Origin: Pseudoxanthomonas sp. z9
Lineage (GTDB): Bacteria; Pseudomonadota; Gammaproteobacteria; Xanthomonadales; Xanthomonadaceae
Assembly: GCF_006542425.1 (NCBI RefSeq)
Contig: NZ_VFID01000010.1
Coordinates: 62,001-126,000 of the forward strand
DNA: 64,000 nt
Direction: 5' to 3'
Shown: positions 10,001-17,858 of the stretch, one piece after another
Layout: each line of letters begins with the position of its first letter
Position numbering within the stretch: position 1 is the first letter of the stretch
Made by a program: the position numbers and the translations under genes
The notes under the pieces: model-generated
The model's input: the letters and a program-made list of their open reading frames with translations, nothing else
Databases searched by the model: none
Told to the model about the DNA's origin: nothing

Positions 10001-10413
10001 AGCTCGCCGGCCAGCGCCCACGGCTTCACCGGGTCGCCGCCGGCCAGATAGGCACGCAGCGCCGCCAGCGCGGGCCGCGCCAGCAGCGCCGGATCGGTCA
10101 GCGCCGCGTACAGGCGCCAGCGCAGGCCGGCCGCATCCAGATCCTCGCCTTCGCCGGGCACGTTGGCGACCAGCGCGCGGGCGACGAACTCACCGGGAGT
10201 CAGGAATTCCAGGTTTGCCGCCACCCCGTGTTCGGCCGCCAGCGTGGCCTGCAGCCAGCGCCGCATCGCCACCTGCGGGATCAGCACCAGCTCCGGCGCC
10301 AGCAACGGCTGTCCGGGCACGGGCCGGCGCAGCTCGGCCGCCAACAGGCCCGCCAGCACGTCCAGGGAATTGGAGTGGTAGAGGCGGAAGTCGGGCATCG
10401 CGGCGTCGGGCAT
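7078..10413 (-). CDS. recC: Exodeoxyribonuclease V gamma subunit RecC
   Basis: RecC recognises Chi in the RecBCD complex and is a degenerate helicase/nuclease. The 1111-residue protein begins FRLYHSNSLDVLAGLLA, a typical RecC opening, and contains IAVLAPDIDPYVPYLDAVFG and MRLLPFRVTCLLGMNDGEFP, conserved in the family. No complete Walker A is visible, as expected for RecC. The start at 10413 has a modest AAGATAG upstream; an ATG at 10398 is the main alternative, and the frame stays open to 10479 without a good ribosome site. First gene of the recCBD operon, divergent from mlaF across a 211-base gap. Confidence 0.95.
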   Translation of the reverse strand: MPDAAMPDFRLYHSNSLDVLAGLLAAELRRPVPGQPLLAPELVLIPQVAMRRWLQATLAAEHGVAANLEFLTPGEFVARALVANVPGEGEDLDAAGLRWRLYAALTDPALLARPALAALRAYLAGGDPVKPWALAGELAGVFEKYQAWRRDWLLRWEAGADPEDPQALLWRHIAAGREHRARRIQQYLDRFAGPASALPAGLPGRLFAFATLNISPDVLRVVATQARAGTLHFYLPTPTQAYWGDLQTLGERLRAGVADPFGGEAGENPLLQAWGAAGRDFMAVLGSYEVVHPAGEIAAYADPEQDPAPTLAEGGLSDSLLHRMQRDLFHRRPVPSGPPRGQVDRQDPGLQIHACHTRLREVQVLHDQLRALLDDKRFDPPLQPREIAVLAPDIDPYVPYLDAVFGGEGHADALPWALADTSPLASEPLAEVFLRLLALPISRFGLDEILDLLASAPVAEAAGLDTDAIERLHGWLREAGARWGLDAAHRAASDAPADDAYTWQFALDRLLLGHASGAADEIAGVAPWTELEGGALDALDTLIRLLRELARQRRDLGQALAPAQWRERLLRLLDALLPERPAAPRAQRALDRLRTLIDRFARDAEAAGHAAEVPAEVVRAHFTELLSEADTRAPLLTGGISVGRMVPMRLLPFRVTCLLGMNDGEFPHRDPAAGLNRLTAELGTERRRHGDRSTREDDRYLFLQLFAAAQDVFYLSYQGADPRDGSAREPSVLVSELLDAAAAYHADPAARKALVVQHPLQPFAPAAFGGDEPRRFSYRAQWRPAADRLGGARAALSPWLAGPLPASAAPATELSLDTLRRFFADPQGQFLAQRLGLRLPEPIEQAEDVEPLVLPGRGLERAALQQAVIEALDAGEEFGLRARLRARALLPSGALGERQFETLLAEIRPFAQARRDWLANDAIASERYEVRIDDVQLHGRVADVHPRGLVRMRADPINGNAALRWGLDWLLANAAGARLPLVQFHDGGDGPGPYVIDALDEAQAHDALRHLLSLHARGLREPLWFAPYTGWDIWNADPEKRRGAAWKRWHGDGNGGWAEGEGEAIRLALRGRDPFADEADYRQLEDTSLAIYDLVRRGHARDHDASEGDAA

Positions 10414-10624
10414 CCGGCTATCTTGCCGCAGCGGACCCGTGGCGCCGAGCCGGGTCCGCTCCGGCCGCCGCGTGGGCATGCGCGATGGGATTGTCTTTCC
10501 CGCCGGAAACCGGCTCCGTCGGTGCGCGTTTCCGGCACAATACCTGTACCGGTCAGTTCGGTTTTGTTCAGCCGCCAGCCGCGAAGCTTCCTCGTTGCTT
10601 TTCCGTTAAGCGCCCGCCCCCGAC

Positions 10625-11416
10625 ATGACATCCGCCGACACACCCGCCGTGCGCCTGTCCGATGTCCGCCTCGATCGCGGCGGACGCGCCATCCTGCGCG
10701 ACATCGCGCTGACGGTGCCGCGCGGCAGCATCACCGCCGTGCTCGGTCCCAGCGGCAGCGGCAAGTCCACCCTGCTGGCTGCGCTGACCGGCGAACTGCC
10801 GCCGGCCGCGGGCCAGGTCGAAGTGTTCGGGCAGGCCGTGCCGCGCCGCAGCCACGCGCTGCTGGAGATGCGCAAGGGTATCGGCGTTCTGTTGCAGGGC
10901 AATGGCCTGCTCACCGATCTGACCGTGGCCGAGAACGTGGCGCTGCCGCTGCGCACCCACACCCGGCTGGCCGCGCCGCTGATCCGGCGACTGGTCGAGT
11001 TCAAGTTGAACGCGGTCGGCCTGCGCGCCGCCGCGGATCTGTATCCGCGCGAGCTGTCCGGCGGCATGGCCCGCCGCGTCGCGCTGGCCCGCGCCTTGGC
11101 GCTGGATCCGCCGCTGATGATCTACGACGAACCGCTGACCGGACTGGATCCCATCGCCAGCGGCGTGATCATGAGCCTGATCCAGCGCCTCAACGACACC
11201 CTGGGGCTGACCAGCATCATCGTCACCCACCACGTCCACGAAACCCTGCCGATCGCCGATCAGGCGCTGGTGATCGCCAACGGTGGCCTGGTGTTCACCG
11301 GTACGCCGGCCGAGCTGGAGAACACCGGCGACCCGTTGGTGCGCCAGTTCCTGCGCGGCGAACCGGATGGTCCGATCGCGTTCGATGCGGTCAAGCGCGT
11401 GGGGGAAGCCGCTTGA
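10625..11416 (+). CDS. mlaF: Phospholipid ABC transporter ATP-binding protein MlaF
   Basis: The ATPase of the MlaFEDB complex, which moves phospholipid between the inner membrane and periplasmic MlaC to keep the outer membrane asymmetric. The 263-residue protein has Walker A GPSGSGKST (41-49), Q-loop LLQGNGLL, signature LSGGMARR (145-152), Walker B LMIYDEP with D169/E170, and H-loop VTHH. First gene of a run in which mlaE, D, C, B and A follow on the same strand. Unlike the tight spacing further down, 226 bases of repeats separate it from mlaE. Confidence 0.93.
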   Translation: MTSADTPAVRLSDVRLDRGGRAILRDIALTVPRGSITAVLGPSGSGKSTLLAALTGELPPAAGQVEVFGQAVPRRSHALLEMRKGIGVLLQGNGLLTDLTVAENVALPLRTHTRLAAPLIRRLVEFKLNAVGLRAAADLYPRELSGGMARRVALARALALDPPLMIYDEPLTGLDPIASGVIMSLIQRLNDTLGLTSIIVTHHVHETLPIADQALVIANGGLVFTGTPAELENTGDPLVRQFLRGEPDGPIAFDAVKRVGEAA

Positions 11417-11420
11417 AGCC

Positions 11421-11448
11421 GGGAACCGGGAATCGGGAATCGGGAACC
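11421..11448 (+). repeat. Four tandem 7-bp units
   Basis: Starting five bases after the mlaF stop, the units GGGAACC, GGGAATC, GGGAATC, GGGAACC follow head to tail. This short tandem lies just before the family B repeat in the mlaF-mlaE gap. Confidence 0.7.
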
Positions 11449-11492
11449 GAAGCCGGCTTCGTGCACGGTCCGTTTGCCGCGCTCATGAACAG

Positions 11493-11614
11493 CCCCCTCC
11501 TCCGCGACGCGGGGGAGGGTTGGGGTGGGGGCAGGGATGAAGACGTATTCGTCCAGGTTCCTGCATTTGCCCCCATCCGCCCTTCGGGCACCTTCCCCCG
11601 CACGCGGGGGAAGG
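11493..11614 (+). repeat. Family B GC-rich mosaic repeat between mlaF and mlaE
   Basis: Contains CCCCTCC...GCGGGGGAGGG, a GGGGTGGGGGC tail, a short spacer, then TGCCCCCATCCGCCCTTCGG and CCCCCGCACGCGGGGGAAGG. It could fold into two GC-rich hairpins in the mla transcript. The same unit, in the opposite orientation, lies inside recD. Confidence 0.8.
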
Positions 11615-11642
11615 AAGTGCTGGCTAAGGGAGGAACGCACTG

Positions 11643-12395
11643 ATGCCGTTCGTCGCCGCCACCCGTTCGCTTGGCCGCGCGGGGCTGTTCTCGCTGTCGG
11701 TGTTCCGCGCCTCGGCGCCGACCCGTGATTTCCTCGCCGAGCTGACCCGCGAGATCTACAAGATCGGCGGGCGCTCGTTGCCGATCATCGCGGTCGGCGG
11801 CGCGTTCGTGGGGCTGGTGCTGACCCTGCAGGGCTATCGCACCCTGACCACGTTCGGCGCCTCCGACGCGCTGTCGACGCTGCTGGGCCTTTCGCTGTAC
11901 CGCGAACTGGGTCCGGTGCTGACCGCGCTGCTGTTCATCGGCCGCGCCGGCAGTTCGATCGCCGCCGAGCTGGGCCTGATGCGCGCCACCGATCAGATCA
12001 AGGCGCTGGAGCTGATGGCCATCGATCCGGTCGCCAAGGCGGTCGCGCCGCGCTTCTGGGCGGCGGTGCTGACGGTGCCGCTGCTGACCGGCTTCTTCTG
12101 CAGCCTGGCGATCAGCGCCAGCTATTTCGAAGCCGTGCACGTGCTGGGCCTGGACAACGGCACGTTCTGGTCCGCGCTGCAGAACAGCGTGGATTTCTGG
12201 GACGACTTCGGCGTGGCGCTGCTGAAGTCGGCGGTGTTCGGCGGCACCAGCGCGCTGGTCGCGGCCTACGTGGGCTACCACGCCGAACCGACCATCGAAG
12301 GCACCTCGGTGGCGACCACCCGCGCGGTGGTGAACGCCTCGCTGCTGGTGCTGATGTTCAATTTCGTCCTTTCCGCCCTGCTTTTCCGGAGTTGA
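11643..12395 (+). CDS. mlaE: Phospholipid ABC transporter permease MlaE
   Basis: Integral inner-membrane subunit of the Mla lipid transporter, 250 residues with about five to six hydrophobic segments. The family hallmark RELGPVLTALLFIGRAGSSI followed by AELGLMRATDQIKALELMAIDP is present. A strong GGGAGGAA lies upstream of the ATG. mlaD starts four bases after its stop, so they are co-translated. The upstream gap from mlaF contains repeats. Confidence 0.95.
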   Translation: MPFVAATRSLGRAGLFSLSVFRASAPTRDFLAELTREIYKIGGRSLPIIAVGGAFVGLVLTLQGYRTLTTFGASDALSTLLGLSLYRELGPVLTALLFIGRAGSSIAAELGLMRATDQIKALELMAIDPVAKAVAPRFWAAVLTVPLLTGFFCSLAISASYFEAVHVLGLDNGTFWSALQNSVDFWDDFGVALLKSAVFGGTSALVAAYVGYHAEPTIEGTSVATTRAVVNASLLVLMFNFVLSALLFRS

Positions 12396-12399
12396 TGCC

Positions 12400-12933
12400 A
12401 TGGCCGTCCGTGGACCCCGTCTCGAATTCGCCGTCGGCGCCTTCCTGCTGCTGGCCCTGGCCTCGCTGCTGGTGCTGGCGATCGCCTCCACCAACAAGCG
12501 CTTCGGCATCGGTGGCGGCAGCTACGAGCTGAAGGCGCGCTTCACCAACCTGGGCCAGCTGCGCAAACAGGCGCCGGTCAAGATCGGCGGCGTGGTGGTC
12601 GGCCAGGTGGCCGACATTCAGCTGGATCCGGTCAAGTTCGAGTCCATCGTCACCCTGTCCCTGGATACCAAGTTCAAGGATCTGCCCGCCGATACCTCCG
12701 CCGGCATCTTCACCAGCGGCCTGCTGGGCGAGAACTACGTCGGCCTGTCGCCCGGCGGCGATCCGGAAGTACTGAAGCCCGGCGAGGAAATCGCCTTCAC
12801 CCAACCGGCCGTGGATCTGTTGCAGCTGGCCGGCAAATACATGTTCAGCGGCGGCGGCAGCGCCGGCAGCAGCCCCCCCGGCGAAGAAGCCGCTCCGCCC
12901 GCACAACCGACGGAAGAACAACCCCAGCCATGA
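12400..12933 (+). CDS. mlaD: Mla lipid-transport MCE-domain protein MlaD
   Basis: MlaD is anchored in the inner membrane and forms a hexameric ring through which lipids pass. The 177-residue protein has one N-terminal transmembrane helix (about 10-28) and one MCE domain (about 38-117) with APVKIGGVVVGQV and the SGLLGENYVGLSPG motif. A hydrophobic segment VDLLQLAGKYMF follows, as expected for the pore-lining helix, then a proline/glutamate-rich tail. It overlaps mlaC by four bases. Confidence 0.94.
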   Translation: MAVRGPRLEFAVGAFLLLALASLLVLAIASTNKRFGIGGGSYELKARFTNLGQLRKQAPVKIGGVVVGQVADIQLDPVKFESIVTLSLDTKFKDLPADTSAGIFTSGLLGENYVGLSPGGDPEVLKPGEEIAFTQPAVDLLQLAGKYMFSGGGSAGSSPPGEEAAPPAQPTEEQPQP

Positions 12934-13601
12934 AAACGATCATGAAACGTTCCCTCCTGCCGTTCGCCCTCGCCACCGCGCTGCTTGCAGGCACGCCGGT
13001 GCTCGCCAGCGCGCAGACCGCCGCCGCCCAGACCGCGCCGAGTTCGGCCAGCCAGGTGGTGCTGACCAACAGCTCGCGCATCATCGGCACGCTGGAAAAG
13101 CGCCGTGCCGAGTTCAAGGCCAACCCGGCCACCCTGCGCCAGTACGTGTCCGGCGAGTTCAACAACCTGTTCGATCGCGACTACGCGGCCCGGCTGGTGC
13201 TGGGCATCCATGGACGCGGCGCCAGCGACGCCGATATCAAGGTTTTCGCCGACGCGCTCGGCGACAGCCTGATGACCCGTTACGGTTCGGCGCTGCTCGA
13301 CTTCAACACCCAGCTGAAGGTGCGGGTGAAGTCCGAGTCCGCCCTGCCCGGCGGCCGCGGCGTGAAGGTCGCCAGCGAAATGCTGCGCCCGGACGGCGAG
13401 CCGATTCCGGTGGACTACCTGCTGCGCCAGGCGGGCGGCAAGTGGAAGGTGTTCGACGTGATGGTGGAGGGCGTCTCGTTCGTGCAGACGTTCAAGACCC
13501 AGTTCGATACCCCGCTGCGGCAGAAATCGATCAGCCAGGTCGCCGCCGACCTGCGTGCCGGCAAGTTGCAGACCAATGCCAGCGCCAGCGGCAAGAAGTG
13601 A
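12930..13601 (+). CDS. mlaC: Periplasmic phospholipid-binding protein MlaC
   Basis: MlaC shuttles phospholipid across the periplasm between MlaA in the outer membrane and MlaFEDB. The 223-residue protein has an N-terminal signal peptide (KRSLLPFALATALLAGTPVLASA) and the MlaC/Ttg2D domain, with YVSGEFNNLFDRDYAARLVLG and WKVFDVMVEGVSFVQTFKTQF near the C-terminus. The ATG overlaps the mlaD stop; a second ATG four codons on is also possible. Confidence 0.93.
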   Translation: MKTIMKRSLLPFALATALLAGTPVLASAQTAAAQTAPSSASQVVLTNSSRIIGTLEKRRAEFKANPATLRQYVSGEFNNLFDRDYAARLVLGIHGRGASDADIKVFADALGDSLMTRYGSALLDFNTQLKVRVKSESALPGGRGVKVASEMLRPDGEPIPVDYLLRQAGGKWKVFDVMVEGVSFVQTFKTQFDTPLRQKSISQVAADLRAGKLQTNASASGKK

Positions 13602-13884
13602 CGCCGGCGTCGCCCGCGAGGGCGACGCGCTGGTGTTCCGCGGTGCGCTGGATCGCGCCGCGGCGGTCGCGCTGTGGCCCCAGCTGGCCAAGGCCACCGG
13701 CGCGCAACGCATCGTCCTGACCAATGTCACTACCGTGGACAGCGCGGGCTTGGCATTGTTGGCCGAACTGGCCGCGCAGGTACGCGCGTCCGGCGGCACG
13801 GTGGCCATCGAAGGCCAGCCGGCCGGCTTCACCGATCTGTGCGCCGCGTACCGCCTGACGCCGGGACTGGAGTTCCCGGCCTGA
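13576..13884 (+). CDS. mlaB: STAS-domain protein MlaB
   Basis: Small cytoplasmic subunit that stabilises the MlaF ATPase. The 102-residue product has a STAS fold with LTNVTTVDSAGLALLAELA, the segment around the conserved DSAGL loop, and FTDLCAAYRLTPGLEF at the end. The start is uncertain: an ATG at 13576 overlaps the mlaC end by 26 bases, a GTG exists at 13555, and neither has a clear ribosome site, so coupling to mlaC translation is likely. Confidence 0.85.
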   Translation: MPAPAARSDAGVAREGDALVFRGALDRAAAVALWPQLAKATGAQRIVLTNVTTVDSAGLALLAELAAQVRASGGTVAIEGQPAGFTDLCAAYRLTPGLEFPA

Positions 13885-13915
13885 CCCTCTCCCCCCGAGA
13901 TTCCAAGGAAACGGG

Positions 13916-14953
13916 ATGAACACCTTCCGACTCTGCACCGTGCTCCTGTTCGCCGCGCTGGCCACGGCCTGCGCGTCGGCGCCGAAGACGGCTTCCGCTC
14001 CGGATCCCGCCGCCGACGCCACCGTGATCGACGGCGGCGCACCGGCGGCCGCCGCCGAAGCCGCGCCTTCGTCCTCGACTGAAATCGCACCGGATCCCGG
14101 CGCCACGGTTCCGCCGGTGGAAGTGCCGGCCACCACCGCGACCACCGATGCCGATGCGCCGGCCACCAGTGCCGAAGACGACTTCGCCGCCATCTACGGC
14201 GGTGCGGTGGCCGATCCCACCCTGCCCGCCGCGGTGTCCTCGCCGGCGGTGTACGACCCGTGGGAGAAGTTCAACCGCAAGGTGCACCGCTTCAACAACG
14301 CGGTGGATCGCGCGGTCGCGCGTCCGCTGGCCCGCGCCTATTCCAACGTGGTGCCGCGTCCGATGCGCCTGGGCGTGAGCAACTTCTTCGACAACCTGAC
14401 CCAGCCGCTGGCCGCCATCAACCACCTGCTGCAGGGCCGCCCCAAGCACGCGGGCCAGGCGCTGGGCCGATTCCTGCTGAACTCCACGCTGGGCATCGGC
14501 GGCATTTTTGATCCCGCCTCCGACGCGAAACTGCCCCGCCGCAGCGAGGATTTCGGCCAGACCCTGGGCGTCTGGGGCTGGAAGAAATCGCGCTACGTGG
14601 AACTGCCTTTCTTCGGCCCGCGCACCGTGCGCGACGTGTTCGGCCTGGCTGGCGACATTCCGCTCAGTCCGGTGCGCTACATCGAGGACGACAAGACCCG
14701 CATCTTCCTGCAGGGCCTGAACCTGGTGGATACCCGCGCCCAGCTGCTGTCGCTGGACAGCCTGCGCGAAGGTGCGGTCGACGACTACACCCTGGTCCGC
14801 GATTCGTGGATGCAGCGCCGCGCCTATCAGATCGAGGGCACCCGCTCGCAGGATCAGGACCAGTCGCTGCCGGACTACCTCAACGACGAGGATCCGGATC
14901 CGACCGTTCCGGCCAACGCGATGCCGATGCCGGAGATCACTCCGGGCGGCTGA
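13916..14953 (+). CDS. mlaA: Outer-membrane lipoprotein MlaA (VacJ)
   Basis: MlaA extracts misplaced phospholipid from the outer leaflet of the outer membrane and passes it to MlaC. The 345-residue protein has a lipoprotein signal ending LATAC, a long alanine/proline-rich spacer (about 20-115) not present in short VacJ proteins, then the VacJ domain beginning YDPWEKFNRKVHRFN, with NSTLGIGGIFDPA and DFGQTLGVWG. Being encoded after mlaB places the outer-membrane part in the same operon as the transporter, unlike Escherichia coli where mlaA is separate. AAGGAAAC precedes the ATG. Confidence 0.94.
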   Translation: MNTFRLCTVLLFAALATACASAPKTASAPDPAADATVIDGGAPAAAAEAAPSSSTEIAPDPGATVPPVEVPATTATTDADAPATSAEDDFAAIYGGAVADPTLPAAVSSPAVYDPWEKFNRKVHRFNNAVDRAVARPLARAYSNVVPRPMRLGVSNFFDNLTQPLAAINHLLQGRPKHAGQALGRFLLNSTLGIGGIFDPASDAKLPRRSEDFGQTLGVWGWKKSRYVELPFFGPRTVRDVFGLAGDIPLSPVRYIEDDKTRIFLQGLNLVDTRAQLLSLDSLREGAVDDYTLVRDSWMQRRAYQIEGTRSQDQDQSLPDYLNDEDPDPTVPANAMPMPEITPGG

Positions 14954-15000
14954 GGCCTCTCCCCCGTGTGAGCACGTGAGTCGCGGTCCAATCCCTCATC

Positions 15001-15032
15001 AAAACCGGCGCTCTGCGCCGGTTTTGTTTTTT
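15001..15032 (+). terminator. Rho-independent terminator of the mla operon
   Basis: An 11-bp stem AAAACCGGCGC/GCGCCGGTTTT with a three-base loop is followed by GTTTTTT, 48 bases after the mlaA stop. Confidence 0.85.
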
Positions 15033-15052
15033 GCCCGGTTCCGGATGGCTTC

Positions 15053-15128
15053 CTGTGGGAGCGACGTGAGTCGCGAGCTTTCAGCTTCCGAACGGTGGAA
15101 GAATCGCGACTCACGTCGCTCCCACAGG
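15053..15128. repeat. Family A paired palindromic repeat
   Basis: Left arm CTGTGGGAGCGACGTGAGTC and its near-perfect inverted copy flank a 26-base centre. Both arms are of the GTGGG / GTGAG subtype. It lies between the convergent mlaA and rmuC genes. A decayed arm with GAGCACGTGAGTCGCGG lies near 14970-14987. Confidence 0.85.
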
Positions 15129-15147
15129 GGTGGGTTCAAGGTTGACG

Positions 15148-16497
15148 CTATTCCGCCTCGTCGGCGCCGAGCAGCTTCTGGCTGTCCTCGCCGGGCAGGG
15201 CTTCCACGTTGCGCAACTGGCGCTCGATGGCGCGGGTGCGCACGCCGGCGGCCTTGATGCTGTTCTGCACGGTGTCGAGCTGGCTGTGGGCCTTCTCCAG
15301 TACCGTCGCGAACTTGCCGAACTCGGTCTTCACCGCACCCAGCAGGTGGCGGACCTCGCTGGAGCGCTGTTCGATGGCCAGGGTGCGGAAACCCATCTGC
15401 AGGCTGTTGAGCAGCGCCGCGAGCGTGGTCGGGCCGGCGATCACGATGCGGTGTTCGCGCTGCAACGTATCGACCAGGCCGGGCCGGCGGATCGCTTCCG
15501 CATAGAGACCCTCGGTGGCCAGGAACATCACCGCGAAATCGGTGGTGTGCGGCGGCACCACGTATTTTTCGTTGATTGACTTGGCCTGCACCTTGATCGC
15601 GCGTTCGAGCTGCGCGCCCGCGCCGCGCATCGCCTCGGTGTCGCCGCGCTCCTGCGCGTCCAGCAGGCGCTCGAAATCCTCGCGCGGGAACTTGGCGTCG
15701 ATCGGCAGCCACACCGGGGCCTGATCCTCGCCGCGCCCGGGCAGACGGATGGCGAAGTCGACCGCTTCGCTGCTGTCGGGGCGAACCCGTACGCCGCGCG
15801 CGAACTGCTCGCCGGTGAGCACCTGTTCGAGCAGGTTCTCCAGCTGCACTTCACCCCAGCCGCCGCGATCCTTGACGTTGTTCAGCACGCGCTTGAGATC
15901 GCCCACGCCGGTGGCCAACTGCTGCATTTCGCCCAGCCCGCGCTGCACCTGTTCCAGTCGCTCGGATACCAGCTTGAACGAGGCGCCCAGCCGCGCTTCC
16001 AGGGTGGTCTGCAGTTTTTCATCCACCGTCTGCCGCATCTGCTCCAGCTTGGCGGTGTTGTCGGCCTGCAGTTCCTTCAGTCGCGCTTCCAGAGTGGTGC
16101 GCATCTCGCCGATGCGCAGTTCGTTGCGCTGGGTCAGTTCGGCCAGCCGCTGGCCCAGGGTGTCGGCGAAACGCTGCTGCGATTCGGCCGCTTCCAGCCG
16201 GCCTTTGCGGGCATCCTCGTTCAGTGCCTCGCGCAGGATGTCCAGTCGCTGGTCGGTGCGGGTGCTCAGGTCGGCCAGGCTGCGACCGAATCCCTCGATG
16301 CGGATTTCCTGCTGGCGCGACAATCCTTCCAGCTGCTCGCGCAGCTCGCCGCGGCCGTCACGCTGCTCGTCGCGCAGCGCGCGCTCCAGCACGCCGCCCA
16401 GACGGTCCTCGGGCCGGCGCAGGAGCAGCACGACCAGCAGCGCGATGGCCACCGCGGCGAGGATGAGGAGCAACAAGAGCAGGGTCTGGGTATCCAT
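15148..16497 (-). CDS. rmuC: DNA recombination protein RmuC
   Basis: RmuC-family proteins limit inversions between short inverted repeats; a nuclease activity is proposed. The 449-residue protein has one N-terminal transmembrane helix (about 4-26), a long coiled coil (about 45-190) and the RmuC domain with GGWGEVQLENLLEQVL, VWLPIDAKFPREDFERLL and MFLATEGLYAEA. The ATG at 16497 was chosen because the membrane helix follows immediately; the frame stays open another 24 codons. A gene acting on inverted repeats is of interest in a genome with so many palindromic repeats, but that link is only inference. Confidence 0.93.
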   Translation of the reverse strand: MDTQTLLLLLLILAAVAIALLVVLLLRRPEDRLGGVLERALRDEQRDGRGELREQLEGLSRQQEIRIEGFGRSLADLSTRTDQRLDILREALNEDARKGRLEAAESQQRFADTLGQRLAELTQRNELRIGEMRTTLEARLKELQADNTAKLEQMRQTVDEKLQTTLEARLGASFKLVSERLEQVQRGLGEMQQLATGVGDLKRVLNNVKDRGGWGEVQLENLLEQVLTGEQFARGVRVRPDSSEAVDFAIRLPGRGEDQAPVWLPIDAKFPREDFERLLDAQERGDTEAMRGAGAQLERAIKVQAKSINEKYVVPPHTTDFAVMFLATEGLYAEAIRRPGLVDTLQREHRIVIAGPTTLAALLNSLQMGFRTLAIEQRSSEVRHLLGAVKTEFGKFATVLEKAHSQLDTVQNSIKAAGVRTRAIERQLRNVEALPGEDSQKLLGADEAE

Positions 16498-16627
16498 GGC
16501 GGACAGTGTAGCCGGGCGCGTCTCAGGCCTTGATACCAAAGTCTCCGCAACCCGTCGGCGCACGTGCATGACAGGCCGGATTTTCGGGCGCAGAATCGCG
16601 ATTTCCCCTCATCGAAACGAGTCCGCC

Positions 16628-17248
16628 ATGCAGTGGATGGGCATCCAGGATCTCGGCACCTTCGTGGCGGCCGTGATCGTCTTCCTCGCCATACCCGGTC
16701 CGGGCACGTTTTCGCTGCTGACGGCCACCGGCAAAGGCGGCCTGCGCGCCGGTTACGCGACGCTGGCCGGGCTGGCGCTGGGCGATCAGATCCTGATGTG
16801 GCTGGCCGTGATCGGCGTGGCGGCGCTGCTGAAGGCCAATCCGGTGCTGTTCGGGCTGGTGAAGTACGCGGGTGCGGCCTATTTGATCTGGATCGGCATC
16901 CAGTTGCTGTGGCAGCGCGGCGAAGGCGCAGGCGGTCCGGTGCGGATGGAAGCCGGGCGCTATTTCCGCCAGGGCATCCTGGTCACCCTGCTGAATCCGA
17001 AGGCCATCATCTTCTACATGGCGTTCTTCCCGCTGTTCATCGATCCGGCCCACCACCAGGGCCTGGCGACCTTCGCCACGATGGCGGCGTTGATCGCGGT
17101 GATCACGCTGCTGTACTGCTCGCTGCTGATCCTGACCGGACATGCGATGAGCCAGCGGGTGCGCCAGCAGCCACGCCTGCGGCGCTGGCTGCAATCGCTG
17201 GCGGGTGTTTTTCTGGTCGGCTTCGGCGTGCGGCTGGGCACCGGTTGA
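16628..17248 (+). CDS. LysE/RhtB family exporter
   Basis: A 206-residue inner-membrane protein with about six transmembrane segments and the LysE-family N-terminus FLAIPGPGTFSLLTATG, the G-rich second segment AGLALGDQILMWLAVIG and LVTLLNPKAIIFYMAFFPLF. Members export amino acids such as homoserine, threonine or lysine; the substrate is not resolvable. The ATG at 16628 is preceded by a GAAACGAGTC stretch with only a weak ribosome site. The DUF488 gene follows after nine bases and may be co-transcribed. Confidence 0.9.
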   Translation: MQWMGIQDLGTFVAAVIVFLAIPGPGTFSLLTATGKGGLRAGYATLAGLALGDQILMWLAVIGVAALLKANPVLFGLVKYAGAAYLIWIGIQLLWQRGEGAGGPVRMEAGRYFRQGILVTLLNPKAIIFYMAFFPLFIDPAHHQGLATFATMAALIAVITLLYCSLLILTGHAMSQRVRQQPRLRRWLQSLAGVFLVGFGVRLGTG

Positions 17249-17257
17249 GGACATTCC

Positions 17258-17611
17258 ATGGACCTGCGGATCAAGCGTGCCTATGAACCCGCCGCGCGGA
17301 CGGACGGCAGGCGGATCCTGGTCGACCGTCTTTGGCCGCGCGGGGTGTCGAAGGAAAAGCTCGATGCGGAGTGGATGAAGGCGGTGGCGCCCAGCGCGGA
17401 ACTGCGTATCTGGTACGGGCATGAGCCTTCGCGCTGGGATGGGTTCCGGGAGCGTTACTTCGCCGAACTGGACGCCCAGCCCGAAGCGCTGGTCCCGCTG
17501 CGCGAGGCCTTGAAGCACGGCCGGGTGACCCTGGTCTACGGCGCGCGCGACCCCGAGCACAACCAGGCCGTGGCGCTGGCGGAGTACCTGAAGAAGCATC
17601 GCGGGCGATAG
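17258..17611 (+). CDS. DUF488 (YeaO-like) family protein
   Basis: A 117-residue cytoplasmic protein starting with IKRAYEP and containing ILVDRLWPRGVSKEKLDAEW and LVYGARDPEHNQAVALAEYL, the defining features of the short YeaO-type DUF488 proteins. Function is unknown. GAGGA lies just before the ATG and the gene follows the LysE exporter by nine bases. Confidence 0.88.
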   Translation: MDLRIKRAYEPAARTDGRRILVDRLWPRGVSKEKLDAEWMKAVAPSAELRIWYGHEPSRWDGFRERYFAELDAQPEALVPLREALKHGRVTLVYGARDPEHNQAVALAEYLKKHRGR

Positions 17612-17635
17612 GGGTTCGGCGTCCGGGGCAGAAGC

Positions 17636-17690
17636 GAAAAGCAAATCCCCCTTGGTCCCCCTTCTCCGAAGGGGGAGAGAAGCGCTTGCT
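17636..17690. repeat. Family C repeat
   Basis: AAATCCCCCTTGGTCCCCC followed by TTCTCCGAAGGGGGAGA; the CCCCCTTCtccGAAGGGGG core is a perfect palindrome with a three-base centre. Further copies lie after fabV (20690-20876). Confidence 0.75.
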
Positions 17691-17858
17691 TCTCGCGCAA
17701 GACATCCAGCGCTCCTCGGCAACCGTAAACCCGGACACCGGTGGTGCGCTGCCGATTGCCACCGAGGCGGCCGGCCTTTAGCCTGCTCGCGCCTCGATGC
17801 GCATTGGCGCCGAGGTCCGCCCGGCCTGCCGGGTCCCCTCCGTATTCAAGGACATCCC

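Noticed and set aside
7105-11643. A 1512-codon open frame on the plus strand over recC and mlaF
   Set aside because: It is antisense to recC and out of frame with mlaF, both of which show clear family motifs.
15053-15128. CRISPR-like repeats (family A)
   Set aside because: The copies are inverted pairs, dispersed with irregular spacing and no uniform spacers or cas genes.
15749-16627. Upstream extension of the LysE-type exporter frame
   Set aside because: Serine/arginine-rich shadow of rmuC; the LysE family N-terminus begins right after the ATG at 16628.
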